Of a stretch of DNA of 64,000 nucleotides, positions 26,998 to 35,502 are shown in pieces. Under the pieces are notes generated by a model. That model made no database searches. It saw only the letters and a program-made list of their open reading frames with translations, and was not told where the DNA came from. How positions within the stretch are numbered: position 1 is the first letter of the stretch; every line of letters starts with the position of its first letter. Source of the stretch: Asticcacaulis benevestitus DSM 16100 = ATCC BAA-896 (GTDB lineage Bacteria > Pseudomonadota > Alphaproteobacteria > Caulobacterales > Caulobacteraceae); assembly GCF_000376105.1 (NCBI RefSeq), contig NZ_AQWM01000020.1:1-64000 (forward strand), read 5' to 3'. Made by a program: the position numbers and the translations under genes.

Positions 26998-28355
26998 TGG
27001 CCCGTCGCAAAACACACATCCCATTGAACGTGGTTTTGAACAATCGACTTGTTGGCAAGCTGGAGAAGGAAACGAGTGGTGCAATCCGATTCCAATACGA
27101 TCCAACTTGGTTAGACCGTCGAGGCAGTTTCGCAATATCACTGTCTCTCCCGCTAAAATCGTCGGCATATCGCGGCGAACCCGTCGTTGCCGTCTTTGAC
27201 AATCTCTTGCCCGACAATGAGCGCGTTAGAAGGCGCGTCGCTGAAAGAATGGGAGCGCAGGGCACGGACTCCTACAGCCTTTTGGAACAGATTGGGCGCG
27301 ATTGTGTCGGAGCTCTGCAATTTCTACCCGACGATATAAACGTCGATCCCGTGTCGGACATTACAGGCGAGCCCATAAGTGACGAAGAAATCGAGCACCT
27401 ACTCGCCAATCTTGAAAATGCCCCGCTTGGCATGGACGATGAGCACGAGTTTCGAATATCCGTAGCTGGCGCTCAAGAAAAGACAGCTCTTCTGCGCTAC
27501 GAGGAAAGGTGGCTGAGACCGACAGGTACGACACCCACGACCCATATTCTAAAGCCACAAATAGGTCAGATACCGACCGCCTTCGGAACCATTGACCTGT
27601 CCAACAGCGTCGATAACGAACATTACTGTTTAAAACTGATGGAAGCCTTCGGTCTGACAGTCGCCAAAACTGAAATTGCCACCTTTGGAAAAAGGCGTGT
27701 CCTAGTTGTCGAACGCTTTGACCGCCAGTGGCTGAACGAAGGCAAGAGATTGCTAAGATTGCCGCAAGAGGATTGTTGCCAAGCTCTCGGTATACCTCCG
27801 AACCAGAAATATCAAAGCTCAGTACAAGGCGGCAAAAACGGCCCAAGCGCGGTCGATATTTTACAGCTTTTGAAAGCCGGCGATAAGGCGCTCCAAAATC
27901 AAATGGAGTTCTTTAAATCTCAAATAATTTTCTGGCTCATAGGCGCAACCGACGGCCACGGAAAGAACTTTAGCGTATTCTTGCGTCCTGGCGGCGGTTT
28001 TGAACTCACGCCTTTCTACGACGTATTATCCGCACAACCCGTTTTCGATCAAAAACAAATACCACATAACAAATACAAACTGGCGATGTCAGTCGGAGAC
28101 AGCAGAAAATACGCCATCCTAAATATTAGGGGGCGACATTTTACAGAGACAGCAAAAGAGGCCGGGCTGGGACCAACACTAATCAACCAGGTATTTGGCG
28201 AAATTCTCTCCGCTGCACCAGACGCAGCGGACCGAGCGCTCGCACAAATGCCGAAGGACTTTGCAATGGATATTCACGAAAGTGTAAAAGCTGCGATCAT
28301 GGGTCGAATAAGATATCTACAAGATATAGAAAACCAAACCGACGAACCAAGTTAA
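26997..28355 (+). CDS. hipA: HipA-type Ser/Thr kinase toxin
   Basis: This 452-residue protein starts at the ATG overlapping the hipB stop. The N-subdomain (VVAVFDNLLPDNERVRRRVA) is followed by the flexible loop ISVAGAQEKTALL, which contains the Ser that is autophosphorylated in E. coli HipA. Next come the nucleotide-binding segment HILKP, then VVERFDRQW, the catalytic TDGHGKNFS and the metal-binding region PFYDVLSA. All key motifs are intact, so the kinase should be active. HipA kinases phosphorylate tRNA synthetases such as GltX and induce dormancy. The gene is AT-richer than the core genome and bracketed by repeats B and C, indicating acquisition. Confidence 0.92.
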   Translation: MARRKTHIPLNVVLNNRLVGKLEKETSGAIRFQYDPTWLDRRGSFAISLSLPLKSSAYRGEPVVAVFDNLLPDNERVRRRVAERMGAQGTDSYSLLEQIGRDCVGALQFLPDDINVDPVSDITGEPISDEEIEHLLANLENAPLGMDDEHEFRISVAGAQEKTALLRYEERWLRPTGTTPTTHILKPQIGQIPTAFGTIDLSNSVDNEHYCLKLMEAFGLTVAKTEIATFGKRRVLVVERFDRQWLNEGKRLLRLPQEDCCQALGIPPNQKYQSSVQGGKNGPSAVDILQLLKAGDKALQNQMEFFKSQIIFWLIGATDGHGKNFSVFLRPGGGFELTPFYDVLSAQPVFDQKQIPHNKYKLAMSVGDSRKYAILNIRGRHFTETAKEAGLGPTLINQVFGEILSAAPDAADRALAQMPKDFAMDIHESVKAAIMGRIRYLQDIENQTDEPS

Positions 28356-28380
28356 CAACGAAGATACATGCAGCGCATCC

Positions 28381-28543
28381 GTGCGAACACGGGTGGACAC
28401 CAACGGTCATATGGGTGTAATTTGAGTCTGTCTTAAAACCCAGCACGCAAGCTTGGGGGGACTTTTGGGGGGACTTTGCCCTCACACCTTTCCAATAGAA
28501 AATTGATTCAATTGACTATTTTAAAGGTCCGAGTCCTTTCCTG
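28381..28543 (+). repeat. 163-bp island-junction repeat, copy C (att-like)
   Basis: It closely resembles copy A by eye, including GTGCGAACAC, TTTGAGTCTGTCTTAA, the block GGGGGGACTTTTGGGGGGAC (28455-28474) and GAAAATTGATTCAATTGACT. It ends AAAGG-TCCGAGT-CCTTT-CCTG (28523-28543). It starts 25 bp after hipA and marks the right side of the hipBA module. Confidence 0.85.
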
Positions 28544-28982
28544 ACACCCACACTGAAAACCGTTCAGCAACACGAAAAACCCAACGATATCAGCGAGCCT
28601 CAAATCGGACTCGAACCAGACGATCCATCATGCACGGGAAAGGAGGGCTCCCCTCCTTTCCTGGGACCATTAGGTTGTTCACATCTGTCCTTAGATGTTT
28701 GAAAACCTCTTAAAAATATAGTATTCAGCGACCTTAAGTGTCCGCAACCGTATCTCCGCGCCCACAACCATCCGGGCAAATTGGGGGTATTGCTGGGGGT
28801 ACATGGCAAATATACGATGGGTGATGTCCTAAGCGCTGAGCACCCCCTATGCCCCCCGCGGCATGGACAAAACCATGCCTGCGCCGCCCAAAAGAATTGC
28901 GGTTGAGTTTGCCACTACCGCTTTTTACAGGCGAATCAACTTACTCTATAGTAACAACTTAAGTGATTCGTTCGGATAAACC
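28544..28982. other. Island/core boundary: tRNA T-arm-like fragment and a second G-run motif
   Basis: No gene is seen in these 439 bp. On the minus strand 28607-28617 reads GGTTCGAGTCC, a perfect T-loop sequence, but no complete tRNA can be folded around it. At 28781-28802 a motif of two GGGGGTA-type runs (TTGGGGGTATTG, then CTGGGGGTAC) resembles sequences found just inside P4-type integrase attachment sites. Right of this, the sequence becomes core-like and leads to divL. This is probably the scar of a further integration event. Confidence 0.5.
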
Positions 28983-31424
28983 ATGGCCATAGCCTCCATT
29001 GCCTATACCGCCGCAGCGGGCGGATTGGCCTTGGCCCTGTCCACCACGTGGCTGGCCTTGCGCAACCGTATGCGCTTCTCCAAGGCCAGCGATACGCTGA
29101 AAGCCGACCTCACCGTCAAAGAAAGCATGTTGCGCGAGCTCGACGCCGCCACCACGGCCTTTGACGAGGCCTTTCTGGCGGTTGAAGGCGACACGGTGCG
29201 TCTGGTCTGGGGCGAAGACACCCTTCGCCTTTGCGCCGAAGCGCTCGGCCTCAAACTCAACAGCAGCGCCGATATCGCGCCGCAGGTGGTGCAGGCCCTG
29301 GGTGAAACCTCCGCAGAAGCCGGATTGGGCCTCAAGGAACTGATTTCCGAAGGCAAGTGGTGCCGTTTCGAAGTTTTCGCCGAAACCCCGCCCAACAAGA
29401 TCGCCGGTATCAGCGCCACCACACCCGCCGGCATGACCCTGATCATCGAGGGCAAATCGTCGGGCGCCACCGCCTGGATCCGGCTGGCGATTGCCGGCGC
29501 CAAGGCCTCCCTGTCGTCCGGTCCGTTCGCGCAGATGGCCGAGCATTTGCCGGCGCCTTGCTGGATCTGCGCGCGGGATGGCCGCATCGTCTGGGTCAAT
29601 GCCGCCTGGCTGAAGGCCGCCGAGGCCTCAAGCCTTGACGAGGCGATCAAGAACAATCTCTCGCTTGACCGCAATGCCGATGCTCTGGTCATGGAAGCGC
29701 TGGAGCAGAAGACCCGCCGCGAAGGCTTCCGCTGGCTGACGGTCGGCGGTCAGCGCCGCGCCTTTCAGGTCATTGCCGAGCCGCTCAACGACGCCTATGC
29801 CTGCGCCTACGCGGTCGATGTCACCGAGGCCGAGGAAAGCCGTGAAGCGCTCAAGCGCCACGCCAAGGCGCACGACGAAACGCTCGATACGCTGGAAGAC
29901 GCCGTGGCCATCTTCGGGCCGGAAAAGCAGTTGATGTTCCGCAACCGGGCGTTCGAGAAGCTGTGGGATCTGGAAGCCGCCTGGCTCGATGAGCGCCCGA
30001 CGCATGGCGAATGGCTCGATCGCCTGCGCCAGAAGCGCCGTTCGCCGGAAACCGGTGATTACAGCGCCTTCAAGACACGCGAACTGGAATTTTACGGCCT
30101 GACCCATACGGCCGACGATGAAATGTGGAGCCTGCCCGATGGCCGCTCCTTGCGTGTTGTGCGCCAGCCGCATCCGCTGGGCGGCCTCCTGATCCTGTTC
30201 TCAGACAAGACCGGCGAACTGAAGCTCAAGGCGCAGTTCAATGCGCTTATTCAGGTACAGAAATCGACGCTCGACCAGCTTAACGACGCCGTGTCGGTCT
30301 ATGGCAGCGATGGTCGCATGCGCCTGCGCAATCTGGCGTTTGACAAGTTCTGGGCCTTGCAGCCGGAAGATATCACCACGGTGATGGACTTTGCCGATCT
30401 GGCCGAACTGTGCCTGCCGCTGGTTCATGATCGCGGCTTCTGGGCCGAACTGAAAGCGCGCGTCACCGATACCGATCCGCTGGCGCGCGCGCCGCAAATC
30501 GGCGAGATCAAGATCTCCGACGGCCGGCTGGCGCAATGGCGCACCCAGCCCCTGCCCGATGGCGCGACGCTGGTCGCATTCTCCGATATCACCGCCACGC
30601 GCCAGCTTGAAAAAGCCATCGAGGCGCGCGATGAGGCGCTGAACGAGTCGGTGCGGTTGAAGCGTGATTTCGTTGCCAATGTCTCCTACGAACTGCGCAC
30701 GCCGCTGACCACCATCGTTGGCTATGCCGAACTGTTGCAGGCGCAAGTGCCTTCGGCCGACGCCAATCCGAAGCAGAAGGCCTTCCTCGATTCGATCCAG
30801 AGCGCGGCGCAGGAACTGGCGCGTTCGATCGATGACGTGCTTGATATGGCCCAGATCGATGCCGGCGAGATGTCGATCTCGCGCGCCGATGTCCGCCTGC
30901 TCGATATCGTGGCCGAGGTTGGCTTGCGGCTCACCGATGTGTTCAAGGCCCGCGGCGTCAAGTTCGATTACACCGGCGTTGTCGAAACCGGCATGGTGCG
31001 GGTCGATGCCAAGCGCCTGGGCCAGTGTCTCGAACACCTGTTGGGCAACGCGATTCGTAACGCCACCAGTGGCGGCGCGGTCATGCTGAACGCGAAAAAG
31101 GACGGCGACAATCTGGTGCTGGAAGTGGCCTATACCGGTCGCGGCATTCCTTACCATGTGCAGGCGCATATTTTTGACCGCTATATAGGCCGTGAGCGCG
31201 GCGGCCCCGGCCTTGGTCTGGCGCTGGTCAAGGCTCTGGTCGAACTGCATGAGGGCTGGATCACGCTGGAATCCGAACCGAACGAGGGCGCTAGCTTCAA
31301 GATTCACCTGCCGGGTCAGGCCGATGCAGGAAAATCCGAGCCTATCGCGGCTGAGACTCAAACAGACGCGAAAGCGCTGAACGTGATCGATCGCAGCGAC
31401 GATACGGTCTCCAGCGTCGCTTAA
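28983..31424 (+). CDS. divL: DivL-like PAS sensor pseudokinase (Tyr in the H-box)
   Basis: This 813-residue protein has an N-terminal membrane segment (AAGGLALALSTTWLAL), a coiled coil, several PAS-type repeats (around residues 190-290, 295-410 and 430-540) and a histidine-kinase-like core. The H-box reads DFVANVSYELRTPLT, with Tyr569 where a kinase has His. This is the hallmark of Caulobacter DivL, which binds phospho-free DivK and promotes CckA kinase activity and hence CtrA phosphorylation at the cell pole. The N-box (HLLGNAIRNATSGG) is recognisable, but the G1 box reads AYTGRGIP, lacking its usual Asp (Tyr717). It is the first gene after the islands and is monocistronic. Confidence 0.88.
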   Translation: MAIASIAYTAAAGGLALALSTTWLALRNRMRFSKASDTLKADLTVKESMLRELDAATTAFDEAFLAVEGDTVRLVWGEDTLRLCAEALGLKLNSSADIAPQVVQALGETSAEAGLGLKELISEGKWCRFEVFAETPPNKIAGISATTPAGMTLIIEGKSSGATAWIRLAIAGAKASLSSGPFAQMAEHLPAPCWICARDGRIVWVNAAWLKAAEASSLDEAIKNNLSLDRNADALVMEALEQKTRREGFRWLTVGGQRRAFQVIAEPLNDAYACAYAVDVTEAEESREALKRHAKAHDETLDTLEDAVAIFGPEKQLMFRNRAFEKLWDLEAAWLDERPTHGEWLDRLRQKRRSPETGDYSAFKTRELEFYGLTHTADDEMWSLPDGRSLRVVRQPHPLGGLLILFSDKTGELKLKAQFNALIQVQKSTLDQLNDAVSVYGSDGRMRLRNLAFDKFWALQPEDITTVMDFADLAELCLPLVHDRGFWAELKARVTDTDPLARAPQIGEIKISDGRLAQWRTQPLPDGATLVAFSDITATRQLEKAIEARDEALNESVRLKRDFVANVSYELRTPLTTIVGYAELLQAQVPSADANPKQKAFLDSIQSAAQELARSIDDVLDMAQIDAGEMSISRADVRLLDIVAEVGLRLTDVFKARGVKFDYTGVVETGMVRVDAKRLGQCLEHLLGNAIRNATSGGAVMLNAKKDGDNLVLEVAYTGRGIPYHVQAHIFDRYIGRERGGPGLGLALVKALVELHEGWITLESEPNEGASFKIHLPGQADAGKSEPIAAETQTDAKALNVIDRSDDTVSSVA

Positions 31425-31429
31425 CCCGT

Positions 31430-32398
31430 CTATCCGGCGTGGAACAGGGCGCGCATCAGGTCAGACTTGCTGACCATGCCTTCGAGCCGCCCCTCGTCAT
31501 CGACCACCATAACATGGCGACGATCACCCTTGGCCAGTATCGGCAACAGTTCGGTGGCGGAATCCCTGGCCTTCACACGCGCATAGGTCTGGCGCATGAC
31601 CTGACCCGCCGGCAGTGAGGGTTCGGACTTGAGCGTATCGTCGAGTCGCAGCAATCCCATCAGCTTGCGGCGGCTATCAACTACCGGCAGGGCCTTGATA
31701 TCATGGCGCGCCATGGTGGCCTCGGCGAAACTGAGCGGTGTATTCGGCGCGATCGTGCGCAACTTAGCCACCATGATCTGGCCGCAGGTCATCTTGCGGG
31801 CGAGGCGCATATAGGCCTGCATCTCGGTTTGTTCGATCAGCTTTTCAACATCTTCGCGGCTGATATCGAGCGCCTGATTATAGCCCAGCAGGGCAGCCTC
31901 CAGATCGGACGGATCGAAGCGATGCAGGGCCAGCAGGTGTGGCGCGCCGCTGACAATCTGACGCTGCGGATATTTGACGCCGGTCAGATGATGGTAGGCG
32001 ATGGCGACGATAACCAGAACAGCGGCGTTGACCGCCACCGGGAACAGAATGAACGACCAGTCGGTTGTCTGGGCGATGACCACGAACAGGGCGGTGCCGC
32101 CGCCAGAGGGATGCAGGGCACGCAAGCTGACCATCAGCAGGACCGCCAGGGCGACAGCCGTACCGGCGCCAAGCGCCGTATGGCCAAACAAATGAAAAGC
32201 GATCAGACCGGCCAGGGCCGACAGGGCATGCCCGCCGATAATCGGCCAGGGCTGCGACATCGGCGAACCCGGCACAGCGAAGACCTGCGCGGCCGAGGCG
32301 CCGAGCGGGGCCATCAGCCACCATTTGAGATGCAGATCGTGCTCGAACAGGCCGCAAATCAGGGCGGTAAGAGCTATGCCAAGGAAAACACCGCCCAC
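31430..32398 (-). CDS. HPP-family membrane protein with CBS pair
   Basis: The N-terminal half has four hydrophobic helices and the HPP signature RALHPSGGGTAL (about 92-103). The C-terminal half is a CBS tandem (CGQIMVAKLRTIAP...LPVVDSRRKLMGLLR, then AGQVMRQTYARV...VMVVDDEGRLEGMVSKSDL). HPP proteins are implicated in nitrite or anion transport, and CBS domains usually bind adenosyl ligands. The start given is the first GTG (322 aa), but the frame stays open upstream, encoding FFEDFIPPPTR, which looks like the normal HPP N-terminus. A non-standard upstream start near 32475 is possible. It overlaps or follows creD and is convergent with divL. Confidence 0.85.
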   Translation of the reverse strand: MGGVFLGIALTALICGLFEHDLHLKWWLMAPLGASAAQVFAVPGSPMSQPWPIIGGHALSALAGLIAFHLFGHTALGAGTAVALAVLLMVSLRALHPSGGGTALFVVIAQTTDWSFILFPVAVNAAVLVIVAIAYHHLTGVKYPQRQIVSGAPHLLALHRFDPSDLEAALLGYNQALDISREDVEKLIEQTEMQAYMRLARKMTCGQIMVAKLRTIAPNTPLSFAEATMARHDIKALPVVDSRRKLMGLLRLDDTLKSEPSLPAGQVMRQTYARVKARDSATELLPILAKGDRRHVMVVDDEGRLEGMVSKSDLMRALFHAG

Positions 32399-32471
32399 GA
32401 TAAGGATGCGCTGACGGGCATCTATACGCGTGGGCGGCGGAATAAAGTCCTCAAAAAAGGCTTCTAGCTCC

Positions 32472-33902
32472 TTACGCAGTCTCGGTTTCCTTGCCGTACC
32501 AGTTTATATTTCGCGTCAGGATCATCACGGTGGCGATGACCACGAAGGCCGCCACGGCGCCAATCAGCAGCGCGTAATCTTCCATCCGCATCAGCGTATA
32601 GATCATTCCGTACAACAAGGAAAAGATAATCAGGGCGGCAAAACCACGTAACCGGCTTTTGAACACCATGCCGGCATAGCTCGATATCAGCCCCACCGTG
32701 GCGATGGCCGCGGCAAGGAAGGCGAGATCGAAACCGATGCGCTCGGCCAGCGACAGCAGCAACAGATAGAAGGTGATCTGCGTCAGGCCAATCAGGATAT
32801 ATTGCGCCGGGTGCAGTTCGCGCTTCGAGGTGCTCTCAAAAACGAAATAGGTCAGGAAGACGAGGCCAACGAACAACAGGGCGTATTTCAGCGAGCGGCC
32901 GACATTCTGATAGGGATTGGTGTTCTCGACAAACGCGACCGAAAGTTCAGACTTGCCAAGTGACGACAGGCTATCGAGATTGATGACCGCCGGCAGGCCG
33001 CGCGCCACAAAGGGCACAGACCAGGTGGCCCGGAAGCCCGATTTCAGGTCTTCCTCGCCCTTGACTAGCGGCGTCTGCTGATCGTGGTGAAAGGCGCGCG
33101 TGGCCGGCAGGAAACCGCCGCCGAACGACGGCGTGTTCCAGTCACCGGAAAGCGTGACCTCGGACGACTTGGCATAGGCCAGCACGCCGATCTTTTGCGC
33201 ACCGGTAAAGCTCATATCGAGGCTGACGTCATAGGGTTTGGCGGTATCGAGCGCTGCCAGGGGCGTCGAGAACAGGTCGAGCTTGCCGCTGCCGCTATCA
33301 GTGTTGAGGCTTTGCGCGCCTTCGACCGCCGGCGCCAGCGTCATGGCCTGACCGTCGACCGTGGCGGTGATGTCCTTGCGCGCGCCGCGCGAATCGGACG
33401 CGCCGGAAAGCAACTGGGCACGGCTCCAGTCGAGCATGGCGCCGGTGGGCGCCTTGACCTGGGTCAGATCGAAATGGGCGGTGAAATGCAGGTCGGTGGT
33501 ATAGACCGGCACGCGAAACAGCGAGCGCGAGCGCACCTCGCTCTTGCTGGTGGCCACAGCCTTGCCGGTGACCGGAAAGACAACCAGATTGCCGGTCTGG
33601 GCGGGCACCACGGACTTGACGCCGTTGGCGTCCGTCTCGACCTTGGGCGGGGCAACATAGGGCACGGTGATGACCGGACCGAGGAAGGTTTGCGGGCCAC
33701 CCATCAGGCCGCCGATTTCGCGGGTAACCTCGTCGGCGCGGTGGGTGCGGTCAAGCAACAACAGGAAGACAAAGCCCGCCGGCACCGACATGAGCACGGC
33801 GAGGATACAGACGATCAGAAGCTTGGTGCCCTTGCTGCGGCTGATGATCTGACGCGGGGATGGGTTTTGCGGGGGATAGCCGGGGGTGGATGTAGTGGAC
33901 AT
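32472..33902 (-). CDS. creD: CreD-family inner-membrane protein
   Basis: The protein has 476 residues from the ATG at 33902, with AAGGA 8 bases upstream (an earlier in-frame start at 33956 lacks this). One N-terminal helix (LLIVCILAVLMSVPAGFVFL) is followed by a large periplasmic domain that starts with the family pattern GGLMGGPQTFLGPVITVPY. Four or five C-terminal helices follow. CreD proteins act in envelope integrity and are induced by CreBC or by beta-lactams in some bacteria. No creBC genes are near. Two TGAAC-N3-GTTCA palindromes lie upstream and likely control it. Confidence 0.9.
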   Translation of the reverse strand: MSTTSTPGYPPQNPSPRQIISRSKGTKLLIVCILAVLMSVPAGFVFLLLLDRTHRADEVTREIGGLMGGPQTFLGPVITVPYVAPPKVETDANGVKSVVPAQTGNLVVFPVTGKAVATSKSEVRSRSLFRVPVYTTDLHFTAHFDLTQVKAPTGAMLDWSRAQLLSGASDSRGARKDITATVDGQAMTLAPAVEGAQSLNTDSGSGKLDLFSTPLAALDTAKPYDVSLDMSFTGAQKIGVLAYAKSSEVTLSGDWNTPSFGGGFLPATRAFHHDQQTPLVKGEEDLKSGFRATWSVPFVARGLPAVINLDSLSSLGKSELSVAFVENTNPYQNVGRSLKYALLFVGLVFLTYFVFESTSKRELHPAQYILIGLTQITFYLLLLSLAERIGFDLAFLAAAIATVGLISSYAGMVFKSRLRGFAALIIFSLLYGMIYTLMRMEDYALLIGAVAAFVVIATVMILTRNINWYGKETETA

Positions 33903-33968
33903 CGTGGTTTCCTTGAAAGGCGTCCAGGCGACAGCGGAGGCACTGCCGGACGTCACGATATCAGATTG

Positions 33969-34004
33969 TGAACATTGTTCAATAAATAAAATGAACGCCG
34001 TTCA
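33969..34004. promoter_or_regulatory. Paired TGAAC-N3-GTTCA operators upstream of creD
   Basis: Two perfect palindromes, TGAACATTGTTCA (33969-33981) and TGAACGCCGTTCA (33992-34004), have centres 23 bp apart, about two helical turns. They lie between the creD start and the end of the upstream gene. The form is typical of TetR-family operators. No regulator gene adjacent to creD is an obvious owner; the nearby PadR has a different site of its own. Confidence 0.65.
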
Positions 34005-34005
34005 C

Positions 34006-34626
34006 TTAGCTGGCTAGCAGAGGTGCTTGCGGACGGTTAGCCATTCGCCACAGCGCAAGGGCGGCACAGGTCAGCAGCAATAGTGGGAAAAAGGGCCAGG
34101 CCACGGATAAGGCAGGCAATCCGCGAGTCAGACCGAACGTCAGAAGCATGATCCCCGGCAGGGTCGCGCCAAGGCAGGCCAGGGTGAAGCGCCGGACATT
34201 CCAGCGAATGAGGAACAGGGCAGCAACGAGGTGACTGATGCCCATGCAGAACAGGAACAGTGCCGTGAAAGGCTGCCACGCCAGATAATCGGCTGCCACT
34301 TCAGCGTGATGATGAGCGATGAGCATGTTGTAATAGGGATCTGGACTGCCCAGTGCGATGGCCACAAAGTTACCGAAGCACTTCAAGAAAAAGGCACCGT
34401 AAAGCGCGGTTACAATGCCGATACTCCAACGCCCGATGTTGACGAGATTTGTCATATGTTTGATCCTTTCCTGAGTAGCTGTCCACAGACAGCCGAGCGT
34501 GAACTCGATGGCTTCGAACTCCGTCTCGATGAGGCGGGCCTCTTGCGCCATGGCCTCACCCCAGATGCGGCGATGCTCAGGCAGAAGGCGAAGGGTGAGA
34601 TGGGTCAGGGCGGCAGACAGCTTCAT
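34006..34626 (-). CDS. Membrane protein coupled to PadR regulator
   Basis: A 206-residue protein of unknown function. A soluble N-terminus (residues 1-60, rich in acidic residues and Arg) precedes four or five hydrophobic segments (for example IGIVTALYGAFFLKCFG, FTALFLFCMGISHLVAALFL, LACLGATLPGIMLLTFGL, FFPLLLLTCAALALW). The start overlaps the padR stop by 4 bp (ATGA), so the two are translated together. Pairs of PadR with small integral membrane proteins are common and often respond to membrane stress, but the role here is unknown. Confidence 0.7.
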   Translation of the reverse strand: MKLSAALTHLTLRLLPEHRRIWGEAMAQEARLIETEFEAIEFTLGCLWTATQERIKHMTNLVNIGRWSIGIVTALYGAFFLKCFGNFVAIALGSPDPYYNMLIAHHHAEVAADYLAWQPFTALFLFCMGISHLVAALFLIRWNVRRFTLACLGATLPGIMLLTFGLTRGLPALSVAWPFFPLLLLTCAALALWRMANRPQAPLLAS

Positions 34627-34928
34627 GCCTTGGCCTCCCGCAAAGCAGGCGTGAAGCTGGCTTCAGTTTGTCGCGTCGCCGCCAAGGCAAGCCCATCAAC
34701 GGTCAGACGATAGGCATGGCGCGGCGGACGGCCAGGCTGCTGGGGCGGACGCCACTCGGTTTCCAGCGCTCCCTGATCAGCCAGCCGGATCAGTAAGGGA
34801 TAGAGCGTGCCGGACTTAAGGCCGGTTTCTTTCGACAGGTCATAGCCATAGCGCCAAGCTTGCGGATGTGCGGCAAGCGCTGAAAGCACAGTACGGGTCT
34901 GGGGCGAGATGTTGGAACGACGGGCCAT
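34623..34928 (-). CDS. PadR-family transcriptional regulator
   Basis: This 101-residue winged-helix protein has PQTRTVLSALAAHPQAWRYG, followed by YDLSKETGLKSGTLYPLLIRL (the recognition helix of PadR proteins) and the wing RHAYRLTVDG. The long C-terminal dimerisation helix is short, as in the compact PadR subgroup. It leads a two-gene operon with the downstream membrane protein. A near-perfect 19-bp inverted repeat begins 11 bp upstream of its start and is the likely autoregulatory operator. Confidence 0.9.
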   Translation of the reverse strand: MARRSNISPQTRTVLSALAAHPQAWRYGYDLSKETGLKSGTLYPLLIRLADQGALETEWRPPQQPGRPPRHAYRLTVDGLALAATRQTEASFTPALREAKA

Positions 34929-34938
34929 AAAACAATAT

Positions 34939-34983
34939 CAACATATATAGAGTTTTTAGTCAACAAAAACTCTACATATGTTG
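34939..34983. promoter_or_regulatory. PadR operator (19-bp inverted repeat)
   Basis: CAACATATATAGAGTTTTT (34939-34957) and AAAAACTCTACATATGTTG (34965-34983) are inverted with one mismatch and a 7-bp spacer. They lie immediately upstream of padR and contain the ATGT/ACAT half-sites typical for PadR. Confidence 0.75.
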
Positions 34984-35014
34984 GTATTTAAAATTCGGGT
35001 GGGATTGGCAGTGC

Positions 35015-35498
<484 letters not shown>

Positions 35499-35502
35499 GG
35501 TT

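Noticed and set aside
28517-28543. AAAGG-TCCGAGT-CCTTT read as the T-arm of a tRNA gene
   Set aside because: The upstream sequence cannot form the anticodon and D arms, and the equivalent loop differs in copies A and B (CTGCAGT, CCGGCGT).
28941-28955. TTAC-N7-TAAC before divL as a CtrA binding site
   Set aside because: Two mismatches to TTAA-N7-TTAA; too weak to call, although CtrA control of divL would make sense.
30201-31361. 386-codon open frame opposite divL
   Set aside because: Antisense to the pseudokinase core; composition typical of a GC-rich shadow.
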